This document shows, piece after piece, positions 24,841 through 32,705 of a stretch of 36,286 bases of DNA (its first letter is position 1; every line of letters starts with the position of its first letter). The notes under the pieces were generated by a model. That model saw only the letters and a program-made list of their open reading frames with translations. It had not been told where the DNA came from and made no database searches. Origin of the DNA: Hespellia sp. (GTDB taxonomy: Bacteria > Bacillota > Clostridia > Lachnospirales > Lachnospiraceae); assembly GCA_028689735.1 (NCBI GenBank), contig JAQVCP010000028.1, forward strand, positions 1 through 36,286. The letters are read 5' to 3'. The translations under genes were made by a program, and so were the position numbers.

Positions 24841-25380
24841 CTATTCAATGCTTGCATGACGCTGTGCCATTTTTTTGTTCGTATCCTCATTTTCCATACT
24901 CATTTTAAGAATCACCGCATCAAAGATCATCAGCAGCATCTGTTCGAATAAGCTGCCGAGTGGCTGAATACTTGCTTTTGACTCTGAGAATTTAGTTGCG
25001 GCATCAATCTGAATCAGTGGTTTATGATTTCTGCTCAAGGTTGATTCCTGACTGCCGGTAATGACCAGTACATCAGTCCCCTGTTTTGCAGCATCATCAG
25101 CTGCACTGCAGACGCTTCCTGTTTCTCCTGATGCAGATGCCACAATGAGCAAATCGTCCGTTCCTACCGAAGGCGTTGTTGTTTCACCGACCACATAGGA
25201 CTGATAACCAATCTGCATCAACCTCATTGCCAGAGCTTTTAACATCAATCCGGAACGACCTGTTCCATATACGAATATTCTATCATGTTTTTTGATTTCT
25301 TTAATAAACATTTCAATTTGCCCTTCTGTAATCTGAGCAGAAGCACTCTTGAGTTCTGTATTAATATCCAATAATTCCAT
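24841..25380 (-). CDS. hxlB: 6-phospho-3-hexuloisomerase (SIS domain)
   Basis: The 179-aa protein is a single SIS domain of typical PHI size. It has FVYGTGRSGLMLKALAMRLM (about 36-55), VGETTTPSVGTDDLLIVASA and SGETGSV, and PLGSLFEQMLLMIFDAVIL near the end, which matches the PHI family's conserved tail helix. PHI interconverts arabino-3-hexulose 6-phosphate and fructose 6-phosphate. It is usually paired with hexulose-phosphate synthase, but none is seen here; an RPE-like epimerase is present instead. The ATG follows AAAGGAGATTTTT. A role in sugar-phosphate isomerisation of the imported sugar is likely. Confidence 0.85.
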   Translation of the reverse strand: MELLDINTELKSASAQITEGQIEMFIKEIKKHDRIFVYGTGRSGLMLKALAMRLMQIGYQSYVVGETTTPSVGTDDLLIVASASGETGSVCSAADDAAKQGTDVLVITGSQESTLSRNHKPLIQIDAATKFSESKASIQPLGSLFEQMLLMIFDAVILKMSMENEDTNKKMAQRHASIE

Positions 25381-25450
25381 AAAAATCTCCTTTGTTTTGG
25401 GGTAGGCAGCAAGTAGTGTCCGCCGTCTTGTTTTTGACAGTCTGACACTT

Positions 25451-25891
25451 TTACCCGATTTTTTTTTCTAAATATTTCACCAGTTCTTCCTCCGGAAGTG
25501 TATTGCATTTACTTAATGCTTCTGGATCATTCAGAAAGCTCATCATATTCTGAAGTGCTGCTAAGTGTTCATTTGGATCCTTAATTGCCAAATTAAAAAT
25601 CATGTCTGTTTCTATTTCCTGGGAATCATCATCCATTCTTCTGAATGTGACCGGTTTATCCAATTTGAGAAAACAAATACAACTCTCCACGATTCCTTCA
25701 TCCTTTGCATGGGGAATAGCTGTTGGAATTTCTGTTGGAAGTCCTGTTGGAAATTCCTGCTCCCGGTCAATGCATAATTGTGCAAAATTTTTACTGACAA
25801 TGCCATCATGATAGAGCGCTTGCCCACACATACGAATGGCCTCTTCCTTAGTTGCTGCTGAGCCGTGAATAATCAAATATCTATTACCCAT
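25451..25891 (-). CDS. PTS EIIA component (fructose/galactitol type)
   Basis: The 146-aa protein matches the EIIA fold of GatA/FruA. The active-site histidine is His61 in TAIPHAK, and the MIFNLAIKDPNEHLAALQNM block (about 103-122) is the conserved C-terminal part. The PTGLPTEIPT run before the histidine gives a short in-frame 12-bp DNA repeat, which is normal for this family. It takes phosphate from HPr and passes it to EIIB. The ATG follows TAGGAGG. It lies 15 bp after the EIIC stop. Confidence 0.92.
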   Translation of the reverse strand: MGNRYLIIHGSAATKEEAIRMCGQALYHDGIVSKNFAQLCIDREQEFPTGLPTEIPTAIPHAKDEGIVESCICFLKLDKPVTFRRMDDDSQEIETDMIFNLAIKDPNEHLAALQNMMSFLNDPEALSKCNTLPEEELVKYLEKKIG

Positions 25892-25906
25892 ACTATCCTC
25901 CTATTT

Positions 25907-27172
25907 CTATGCAAAAAGTTCAAATAACCTATGAACCAATGATACTATTAAATTGCCAGGATTCCATCCAAAGTGAGATGCTGTCACAAGTCCTTCGAAT
26001 TTTACGCCTGTTACAGATAACATCTGTGTTGCTTCCGGAATAAACATGTTTGCGAAAAATAAAGTGATATACATCATAATCGTCATGCAAATCAAAGTCC
26101 GAAAGATATTTCCTTTGCTGCTAAGTACACACATTGGCGCAAGATAGCATACTTCGGCAAGAATTCCAAGCGGGAAGAATCTCATTCCCGGAATTAAAAA
26201 TGATAACAGTATTGTTACGGGAATCATAATAGCTGCACATGTAATACATGCAGGATCTCCCAGTCCAAGTGCAATGTCCATACCAATATAAATATCTGCA
26301 TCTTCGCCAACTTTTTTGTGCATATAATCATTGGCAGAATTTCCGAGAGGTGTCAGGCCTTCCATCATGATACTGACCATTCTTGGAATCAGAACCATGG
26401 AGGCGGCAATTCCCATACCGATTGTAAGGATTGAACCCAGGTCCTGTCCGGTAATCAAGGATAAGAACACACCGACTACAAGACCAATGATTGCAGGATC
26501 TCCGAAGATGCCTAATTTTTTTCCAAGCTTATCTACGTTGATGTCTACTTTATTGAGTCCTGGAATCAAATCGATTATTTTGTTGATTCCATAAGTAAGT
26601 GGATAGATCCAGGCACAGAATGACAGGGTAGTACAGGTGGTTCCTTCCAGTCCGAAGAATTCTCCCCATTTAGGTGCAAGCCATTGTGCAAAGAACAGTG
26701 CGATGATTCCGCATCCCACGGCAACTACAAATCCAATAACTGCATTTCCAGATAAAGCATAGGCAAGTGTTCCCGGAACAAGAAAATGCATGAAGTTCCA
26801 GATATCTACATTCAATACTTTTGTAATCTTCAAACGAACTAATACTAAGTTCAAAATAATAATGGCAGGGATTACAAATACTGCAAATGGAACAGTCCAC
26901 GAAGCAGCTCCCAGGGCGGCAAATCCAACTTCCAGGGCATCATATCCCGAACCCATTGCTTTATAGTGATCCATAACCGGCTGTATTGACGTAATCAAAA
27001 GATTTACTGCGAGTACCAGACCTTGAAAGCCGATACCTACGAGCAGACCAGATTTGATTGCATGACCAAGCTTCATTCCGAAAAATTTCCCCAGGATTAA
27101 GATGACAACCGGCAATAATACAACAGCTCCCAGGCTGATAAATTCTTTGAAAAATTCTAATATGACATCCAT
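25907..27172 (-). CDS. PTS galactitol-type EIIC permease
   Basis: The 421-aa polytopic membrane protein has the length and motifs of GatC. They include GHAIKSGLLVGIGFQGL (about 35-51), GSGYDALEVGFAALGAASWT (about 74-93), GIFGDPAIIGLVVG (about 222-235) and the GLTPLGNSAND block (about 272-282). It forms the sugar channel of the PTS with the EIIA and EIIB encoded downstream. Family members import galactitol, arabitol and other polyols, so a hexitol or related sugar is likely, but the sequence does not reveal which. The start follows AAAGGAG. Confidence 0.94.
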   Translation of the reverse strand: MDVILEFFKEFISLGAVVLLPVVILILGKFFGMKLGHAIKSGLLVGIGFQGLVLAVNLLITSIQPVMDHYKAMGSGYDALEVGFAALGAASWTVPFAVFVIPAIIILNLVLVRLKITKVLNVDIWNFMHFLVPGTLAYALSGNAVIGFVVAVGCGIIALFFAQWLAPKWGEFFGLEGTTCTTLSFCAWIYPLTYGINKIIDLIPGLNKVDINVDKLGKKLGIFGDPAIIGLVVGVFLSLITGQDLGSILTIGMGIAASMVLIPRMVSIMMEGLTPLGNSANDYMHKKVGEDADIYIGMDIALGLGDPACITCAAIMIPVTILLSFLIPGMRFFPLGILAEVCYLAPMCVLSSKGNIFRTLICMTIMMYITLFFANMFIPEATQMLSVTGVKFEGLVTASHFGWNPGNLIVSLVHRLFELFA

Positions 27173-27194
27173 ATGTATTCTCCTTTTTTAAAAT

Positions 27195-27947
27195 TTATGC
27201 GATTGTACGCCCACCGTCAAGTAAAATGGTCTGTCCCTGGATATATGAATTATCCGGATCGGCCAGAAATACTGCTAGGTTTGCTACATCGTTTACGGTA
27301 CCGAATCTCCTTACCGGTATTTTTTCTAATACTGCATCTAACGCTTCCTGTGTTGGGTAATTCACGCGCATCATCTCACCAGTATCAATTAGACGTGGGG
27401 CAATGGCGTTGACGTTGACACCCTTTGGTCCAAGTTCCTTTGCGAGTCCTCTCATAAGACCTTCGCCACCGGCTTTTGATGCCGGATAAGATACGCCGCC
27501 GCCTGTTCCACTCAGTGCAGATCCCGAACTGATATACACGATGGATCCCTGGTTAGTTAGGAAATCATTATAAAATGCTTTTACTGTTGTAAACAGTCCA
27601 TTCAGGTTAATACTGAGTGTTTTATTCCATTCTTCAAATGTAATGTTATTTACTTTGTTTTTGAATGCCACTCCTGCATTCAATACCAGTGTATCAATTC
27701 TTCCGAATTCTTCAAATACTTTTTGACGAACATTCATCATTGCTTCCGGACTGGATACATCGGCCTGGACGAACAAAGATTTTGTATACTTTGTAGTAAT
27801 TTCTTCGGCCGTTTTTTCCCCTGTCTCTGTATTATAATCCACAATGACAGTGTTTGCACCTTGCTGGGCAAATTGTGTCGCAATTTGTTTGCCAATTCCA
27901 TGTCCTGCTCCTGTTACTAAAACCACTTTACCTTCAAACTTTTTCAT
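27195..27947 (-). CDS. Short-chain dehydrogenase/reductase, probably sugar-phosphate
   Basis: The 250-aa SDR has the NAD(P)-binding TGAGHGIG motif (about 13-20), NAGV (about 90-93), the catalytic serine region YISSGSAL and catalytic YPASK (about 154-158). The Asp in VIVDYN after the second strand favours NAD(H). It starts 5 bp after the epimerase stop and precedes EIIC, so it is a pathway enzyme. The simplest role is oxidation of an imported hexitol phosphate to a keto-sugar phosphate. The fold is sure, the substrate inferred from context. Confidence 0.88.
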   Translation of the reverse strand: MKKFEGKVVLVTGAGHGIGKQIATQFAQQGANTVIVDYNTETGEKTAEEITTKYTKSLFVQADVSSPEAMMNVRQKVFEEFGRIDTLVLNAGVAFKNKVNNITFEEWNKTLSINLNGLFTTVKAFYNDFLTNQGSIVYISSGSALSGTGGGVSYPASKAGGEGLMRGLAKELGPKGVNVNAIAPRLIDTGEMMRVNYPTQEALDAVLEKIPVRRFGTVNDVANLAVFLADPDNSYIQGQTILLDGGRTIA

Positions 27948-27952
27948 ATCTG

Positions 27953-28609
27953 TTATTTCCTTTCCTTATTTACAGCTTCACGTAATTTATGATATCTTTC
28001 TTTCGGGTTCTCTCCGAAGAGATAACCTCCGACTACGATCAGATCCACGCCAATGTTGGCAACCCGTCCAGCAATCAGATTGTTTATTCCGCCATCAACT
28101 TCAATTTGAATCGGGCGGCTGCCAATCATTTCTTTAAGATTGCAGACTTTTTCAATGCTCTTTTCAATGAAGGTCTGTCCAGGTGTTCCCGGATTGATTG
28201 TCATTACAAGAACATAATCAATATCGTCAAGTAAATATTTGATCACAGATTCCGGTGTCCCGGGATTGAGAACGATCCCCGCTTTTCTTCCTGCTTTTTT
28301 TATTCGCTGAATCATATTGTGAATATGTGGTGTTGATTCGTAATGTACAGAAATCATTTCTGCTCCGGTTGCAATCACATCATCTAAATGATCTTTCGGA
28401 TGATCAATCATCATGTGGACATCGAATATCATATTTGACATTTTTTTCATTGCTGCAATCTGGTTCGGTCCAAAAGCAATATTTGAAACAAAGTTTCCGT
28501 CCATCATATCAACATGTAAAATCTTCGTTTTCTCACTTTCTAAAAAAGCAATTTCTTCTTTTAGTCGTAAAATATCTGCCCCAAAAATTGACGGTAATAT
28601 TTCAGCCAT
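27953..28609 (-). CDS. Ribulose-phosphate/allulose-phosphate 3-epimerase family protein
   Basis: The 218-aa TIM-barrel protein has the RPE-family landmarks: PSIFGADILRL (start), ILHVDMMDGNFVSN with metal-binding His and Asp (about 31-44), DVHMMIDHP (about 65-73), VLVMTINPGTPGQTFI (about 133-148) and EVDGGI (about 170-175). All metal ligands appear intact. Members invert C3 of pentulose or hexulose phosphates, and AlsE acts on D-allulose 6-phosphate. The start follows CAGGAGGTTTACAA; a longer frame to 28,669 is unlikely. As first gene of a hexitol-type PTS operon it is probably a catabolic 3-epimerase rather than the housekeeping RPE. Confidence 0.88.
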   Translation of the reverse strand: MAEILPSIFGADILRLKEEIAFLESEKTKILHVDMMDGNFVSNIAFGPNQIAAMKKMSNMIFDVHMMIDHPKDHLDDVIATGAEMISVHYESTPHIHNMIQRIKKAGRKAGIVLNPGTPESVIKYLLDDIDYVLVMTINPGTPGQTFIEKSIEKVCNLKEMIGSRPIQIEVDGGINNLIAGRVANIGVDLIVVGGYLFGENPKERYHKLREAVNKERK

Positions 28610-28804
28610 TTGTAAACCTCCTGTTTTTTGCCATAGGAGATGATCAGTTTCCCATGTGTTTTTAACCAAGTGTTTCGCGAATCAACTTTGTAGTCTTAAT
28701 ATAACATCCGGGTTCGCTGCCTTAAAGACCAATTTGGGTAAAACCTCTTGGAAGTGAATTTACTAATTGAGGATGCAGGATGTATTTTCGGGAACAAACA
28801 AAAA

Positions 28805-28905
28805 GAAGGCTGCCGCCCTAAGTGTATCTCATACATGGTATAGAAGGATACGGCGTTCTGTGACAACGTATCTTGTATGATTTCTTCTTAGGGTGACAGC
28901 CCTTC
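28805..28905 (-). terminator. Long three-tier palindrome after coaBC
   Basis: Three nested stems are seen: 28,805-28,822 with 28,887-28,905 (one bulge), 28,829-28,835 with 28,874-28,880, and 28,847-28,852 with 28,867-28,872. On the minus strand it ends in CTTTTTG, so it can end coaBC transcription 27 bp after the stop. It is much longer than a simple terminator and may be a miniature mobile element. The rest of 28,610-28,804 is the PTS operon leader; a weak promoter-like pair (TTTAAG, 17 bp, TATATT on the minus strand) is present there. Confidence 0.65.
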
Positions 28906-28931
28906 ATTTTTATTCTTTTCAGCAGTTTACA

Positions 28932-30116
28932 TTAGCAAAAGATTGCATCCAGAATCTTTCCAGCAACTTCATCTTTGGTCATAAGCTCCAGCTCGGTCTC
29001 TTCCCGTTCGGTAATCAGAGTCACAACGTTGGTATCCGTTCCAAATCCTGCACCGACAGTTTTTAGGTTATTTGCCACGATCATATCCAGATGTTTCTTA
29101 CGGAGCTTTGCGCGGGAATTCTCCAGCATATTTTCTGTTTCCATAGAAAATCCACAGAGGAACTGCCCCTCTTTTTTATGTTGTCCGAGGTAGGCGATGA
29201 TATCATCGGTTCGTTCCAGTTCAATGGAAAGTTCATCGGATTTTTTCTTGACCTTTTCTGTGCTGACATGTTTTGGACGGTAATCGGCAACGGCAGCAGC
29301 CTTTATGACTGCGTCCATGTCATCGCTTCTGGAGGTGACAGCATCGAACATATCTTTGGCAGAGATAATCGGAACCTTCTTGACAAAGAGTGGTGCGTCA
29401 AGACTTACCTGACCGCTGACCAGAGTGACATCGGCGCCACGGTACGCGGCGATTCTGGCAATACTGTAACCCATCTTTCCAGTGGAATGATTGGTGAGAT
29501 AGCGGACCGGATCGACAGCTTCCATTGTAGGACCGGCGGTAACAAGCAGCTTTTTCCCGGCCAAATCCTTTTCAAATGCACAGGCATGAAGGATGTGCTC
29601 ATAAAGTACCTGAGGCTCCGGCATCTTTCCAGCACCGGTATCTCCACAGGCAAGGTAGCCAGAGGCTGGTGTGATGATCTGCATCTTGTATTTGCGCAGA
29701 ATCTCCATGTTGTCCTGGGTGATGGGACTCTCATACATCCGGGTATTCATCGCAGGGGAAATAAGCTTCGTGCACTGGCATGCAAGCAGAGTGGTAGTGA
29801 GCATATCATCGGCAATCCCATGAGCCAGTTTGGCGATTACATTTGCAGAGGCGGGAGCGATGATGGCAAGATCCGCTCTTTTGGCAAGCTCCACATGTTC
29901 TACATTATACTGGAAGTTGCGGTCAAAGGTGTCGATGAGACATTTGTTGCTGGTAAGTGTCTCAAATGTGATTGGATTGATGAAGTTGATTGCGTTGTGT
30001 GTCATGATGACATGTACATCAGCATGAGCCTTGACAAGCATACTCGCAAGCATGGCGCTTTTGTAGGCGGCGATGCTTCCTGTGACTCCTAGAATAATTG
30101 TTTTACCTTTTAACAT
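28932..30116 (-). CDS. coaBC: Phosphopantothenoylcysteine decarboxylase / phosphopantothenate-cysteine ligase
   Basis: The 394-aa bifunctional enzyme carries out two steps of coenzyme A synthesis. The CoaC half (about 1-180) has GVTGSIAAYK, the HVELAKRADL active-site histidine, PASANVIAKLAHGIADDML and the PAMNTRMYESP substrate clamp. The CoaB half has VTAGPTMEAVDPVRYLTN, STGKMGYSIA and KAAAVADYRPK. Its length is normal. The ATG follows AAAGGAATGG. A pantothenate-type ECF transporter gene lies divergently, which fits the pathway. A 333-codon frame on the opposite strand is only its shadow. Confidence 0.96.
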   Translation of the reverse strand: MLKGKTIILGVTGSIAAYKSAMLASMLVKAHADVHVIMTHNAINFINPITFETLTSNKCLIDTFDRNFQYNVEHVELAKRADLAIIAPASANVIAKLAHGIADDMLTTTLLACQCTKLISPAMNTRMYESPITQDNMEILRKYKMQIITPASGYLACGDTGAGKMPEPQVLYEHILHACAFEKDLAGKKLLVTAGPTMEAVDPVRYLTNHSTGKMGYSIARIAAYRGADVTLVSGQVSLDAPLFVKKVPIISAKDMFDAVTSRSDDMDAVIKAAAVADYRPKHVSTEKVKKKSDELSIELERTDDIIAYLGQHKKEGQFLCGFSMETENMLENSRAKLRKKHLDMIVANNLKTVGAGFGTDTNVVTLITEREETELELMTKDEVAGKILDAIFC

Positions 30117-30429
30117 AGTAAACCATTCCTTTCTACATAAAAATATGTTGTGGTGCGTATATAAACATTGAAATCCTTTTGATTCGAATAGATGACAATA
30201 TGTGTGTAATGAAAAAATCCAGTGTCGTCTAGGATATTATACTGTAGAACTGTGAAAAAAACCATATAAAAATCTTTTATCACATTGTTATCGTATGGAT
30301 GGAATTGCTCGTTTCCATGCTGCATGCTTTACGTAATGCTATGAGGAAGCAGCAAAATGGACTGTGAATATCTGCCCGATTATTGCGAAAAAAGGATGTG
30401 AAAAAATTAACGAAAATTGAAAAAACTGC

Positions 30430-30458
30430 TTGCACCGCCTAAAACGCTGTGGTATACT
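30430..30458 (+). promoter_or_regulatory. Promoter of the ECF S-component gene
   Basis: TTGCAC (30,430-30,435), a 17-bp spacer and TATACT (30,453-30,458) form a good promoter 60 bp before the start codon. The rest of the 30,117-30,517 gap shows no gene and no riboswitch that I recognise. Confidence 0.75.
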
Positions 30459-30517
30459 TACGCCGTATTGTATTGTATCTCAGAAGTTGGGAATGATAAC
30501 AAGGAGGAAAATTGAAT

Positions 30518-31168
30518 ATGAAAACAAAAAAACGAGACACTCGTTGGATGGTCAGCGTTGCACTTATGGCTGCAATCGTGGTTGTATTGGCGAACACGCC
30601 GCTGGGGATGATTCAGCTGCCGATTATTAAGGCGACAACCGTACATATACCGGTTATTATAGGCGCCATATTATTGGGACCTATGGCAGGGGGAATTCTT
30701 GGCGGAGTATTTGGCGTCTGTTCTCTGGTAAGTAATACGATGGCACCGACATTATTATCTTTTGCATTTTCACCATTTATGAGTACCACAGGATTTCCTG
30801 GTGTGATTAAGGCAATTTGGATTTCGGTAGGCTGTAGAATTCTGCTTGGAGTTATAGCAGGCTGGGTTTGGATTCTCTTTACTGGAAAATGGAAAATGAA
30901 CAGTCTGATTGCATTGCCACTGACAGGATTCATCGGATCGATGGTCCACACAGTGACGGTAATGGGAAGCATTTATTTCCTGTTTGCACAGCAGTATGCG
31001 CAGGCCAAGGAAGTTGCGATATCTGCAGTATGGGGGCTTGTTATGGCGACCGTTACGGCATCCGGAATTCCGGAAGCGATTGCAGCAGCAATTTTGGTGA
31101 CAGCACTTGGAAAGGTGTTGCTCAGTACGTTGAAGCGGGCGATGATTATTCCATCTGAAGCAAAATAG
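30518..31168 (+). CDS. panT: ECF transporter S component, pantothenate type
   Basis: The 216-aa membrane protein has five to six hydrophobic segments and the S-component N-terminal pattern with an alanine-rich first helix (VALMAAIVVVLA), followed by TTVHIPVIIGAILLGPMAGG (about 41-60), a conserved S-component block, and SFAFSPF. It would use the shared EcfAAT module encoded elsewhere. The pantothenate assignment rests mainly on being divergent from coaBC. ATG 30,518 follows AAGGAGG by 10 nt, and a TTG six bases earlier is an alternative start. A shared bidirectional terminator follows. Confidence 0.8.
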   Translation: MKTKKRDTRWMVSVALMAAIVVVLANTPLGMIQLPIIKATTVHIPVIIGAILLGPMAGGILGGVFGVCSLVSNTMAPTLLSFAFSPFMSTTGFPGVIKAIWISVGCRILLGVIAGWVWILFTGKWKMNSLIALPLTGFIGSMVHTVTVMGSIYFLFAQQYAQAKEVAISAVWGLVMATVTASGIPEAIAAAILVTALGKVLLSTLKRAMIIPSEAK

Positions 31169-31203
31169 CAGAGGCGGGTAGATCTAATCATATAAATAAT
31201 ATA

Positions 31204-31238
31204 AAAAAGTTCCTGACGATTTTGGTCAGGAACTTTTT
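31204..31238. terminator. Bidirectional terminator between the ECF gene and PFP-2
   Basis: A perfect 14-bp stem (31,204-31,217 with 31,225-31,238) with a 7-nt loop has A/T runs on both sides. It serves the two convergent genes. Confidence 0.93.
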
Positions 31239-31256
31239 GTATTATTATCTGTCTAT

Positions 31257-32477
31257 CTAGCGGTAAGCAAAATTTGGCAGGCCATCTTTCATCGGAACAT
31301 CTACCTGTCCCTGGATCAGGGGTCTTGCATAAGTAATGAACTCCTCTGAGATGTCGGAGCCATCGTTGATAATCCACTCCAGTGGAACGGTCTTTTCTTT
31401 GTTGCAGATTTCGTTGACATCCTGCAAGGTGCACTCTAAGGTGTAAGGTGCATCGCTTGTCCGGGTAAATGCAATCATCTTTCCAGTCTCACCAGCCAGA
31501 GCAGCATTGACACCGAAGGCGCCAGAGTTGATTGCTTCAGTCAGGTCTGTTCCAGAGAGGCAGGAAGAAGAGCATCTCTGGCTGACGTTCAATTCAACAG
31601 AGCGTACCTTTACACCAAGCTTTTCTTTGACGAGGTTCTCCAAATATTTTCCAGAACCGGTCAGCATCTTGTGTCCAAAGTTATCGACACCGACATCGCT
31701 GGCAAGTTCACATACGAAAGTACCATTTCCATCGTTGATTCCTTCCGAGATACAAACTACAAGGTTCGGAGTTGTCTCCATAGCAGTTTTTACTTTTTCA
31801 ATAAATTCATCTGGGTCAAAAGCTACTTCTGGAAGATAGATTAAGACTGGATTGTCGTTCTCAAATTTACGGGCAAGAACGCTGGCAGCAGCAAGCCATC
31901 CAGCGTGACGTCCCATGATTTCCACGATAGTAACGGACTTTTTGTTATCATAGACAGAAGCATCAATTGCAATCTCACGGACAGTAGCTGCAACGTATTT
32001 GGCAGCACTGGCAAATCCCGGTGTGTGATCGGTCAGAACCAGATCGTTATCGATGGTCTTCGGTAGTCCGAGCACGCGGACATCGCTGCCGGTTTTCGCG
32101 GCATAGCGGGATAATTTGCTCACGGTATCCATAGAGTCATTGCCGCCGATATAGAAGAAATAGCCGATGTTCATCTCCTCAAATTTTTGAAACAGCTGTG
32201 GGAATACCTGGTCATTCAGGTCTTCCGGAAGCTTGAAACGGCAGGAACCAAGAAATGCGCCCGGTGTAGTCTTGACAAGCTCCAATTCTCCGCTTTCCTG
32301 TATCTTGGCAAGATCCAGTACCTGATTGTTGAGGAAACCTTCGATACCGTTGACCATGCCATAAACGTGATCGAACTGATCATTTTTCTTCAGAGCTTCC
32401 GCGGCGACACCGTAAAGGCTTCCGTTGATTACTGCAGTGGGTCCACCGGATTGTCCTACAATTACGCTTTTTTTCAT
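31257..32477 (-). CDS. pfp: Pyrophosphate-dependent 6-phosphofructokinase (paralogue 2)
   Basis: The 406-aa enzyme shares the PPi-type signatures of the first paralogue: GQSGGPTAVINGSL, YIGGNDSMDTVSKL (about 102-115), PKTIDNDL and MGRHAGWL. It differs in the tail and in many surface positions, for example MGRH against MGRN. The ATG at 32,477 follows TGGAGGTTTATT; the longer upstream frame lacks a ribosome site. Both paralogues keep catalytic residues, so both are probably active, perhaps under different regulation or with different preferred substrates such as sedoheptulose 7-phosphate. The upstream gap 32,478-32,648 has no other clear feature. Confidence 0.92.
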   Translation of the reverse strand: MKKSVIVGQSGGPTAVINGSLYGVAAEALKKNDQFDHVYGMVNGIEGFLNNQVLDLAKIQESGELELVKTTPGAFLGSCRFKLPEDLNDQVFPQLFQKFEEMNIGYFFYIGGNDSMDTVSKLSRYAAKTGSDVRVLGLPKTIDNDLVLTDHTPGFASAAKYVAATVREIAIDASVYDNKKSVTIVEIMGRHAGWLAAASVLARKFENDNPVLIYLPEVAFDPDEFIEKVKTAMETTPNLVVCISEGINDGNGTFVCELASDVGVDNFGHKMLTGSGKYLENLVKEKLGVKVRSVELNVSQRCSSSCLSGTDLTEAINSGAFGVNAALAGETGKMIAFTRTSDAPYTLECTLQDVNEICNKEKTVPLEWIINDGSDISEEFITYARPLIQGQVDVPMKDGLPNFAYR

Positions 32478-32648
32478 AATAAACCTCCATTTGTATGCAT
32501 TTTTCACACATGAATTTGTAATAATATGCAAAAGAAAACAACTATAATGTGCATTGTCCTGGCAAATGATATCGGCCTGCACAGACAGTGTAATTTTGCA
32601 TCGCTACTTCTATAATAAAGGAATTACGTGCAATTTACAATAATGAGG

Positions 32649-32677
32649 TTGGAAAAATAACAAAAGTACAGTATAAT
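32649..32677 (+). promoter_or_regulatory. Promoter of the glycosyltransferase gene
   Basis: TTGGAA (32,649-32,654), a 17-bp spacer and a perfect TATAAT (32,672-32,677) lie 29 bp before the start codon. Confidence 0.8.
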
Positions 32678-32705
32678 AGTCCTATTAATGTGAAGAGGTG
32701 AATTT

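Noticed and set aside
25720-25770. Tandem 12-bp-like repeats in the EIIA gene
   Set aside because: They encode the PT-rich stretch before the active-site histidine that is normal for this EIIA family.
28610-28800. Sigma-54 promoter for the PTS operon
   Set aside because: No clear TGGCAC-N5-TTGC element was found and the regulator lacks a sigma-54 interaction domain.
29091-30092. 333-codon plus-strand frame opposite coaBC
   Set aside because: It is a long shadow of a well-conserved gene; the antisense translation shows no family motif and no ribosome site.
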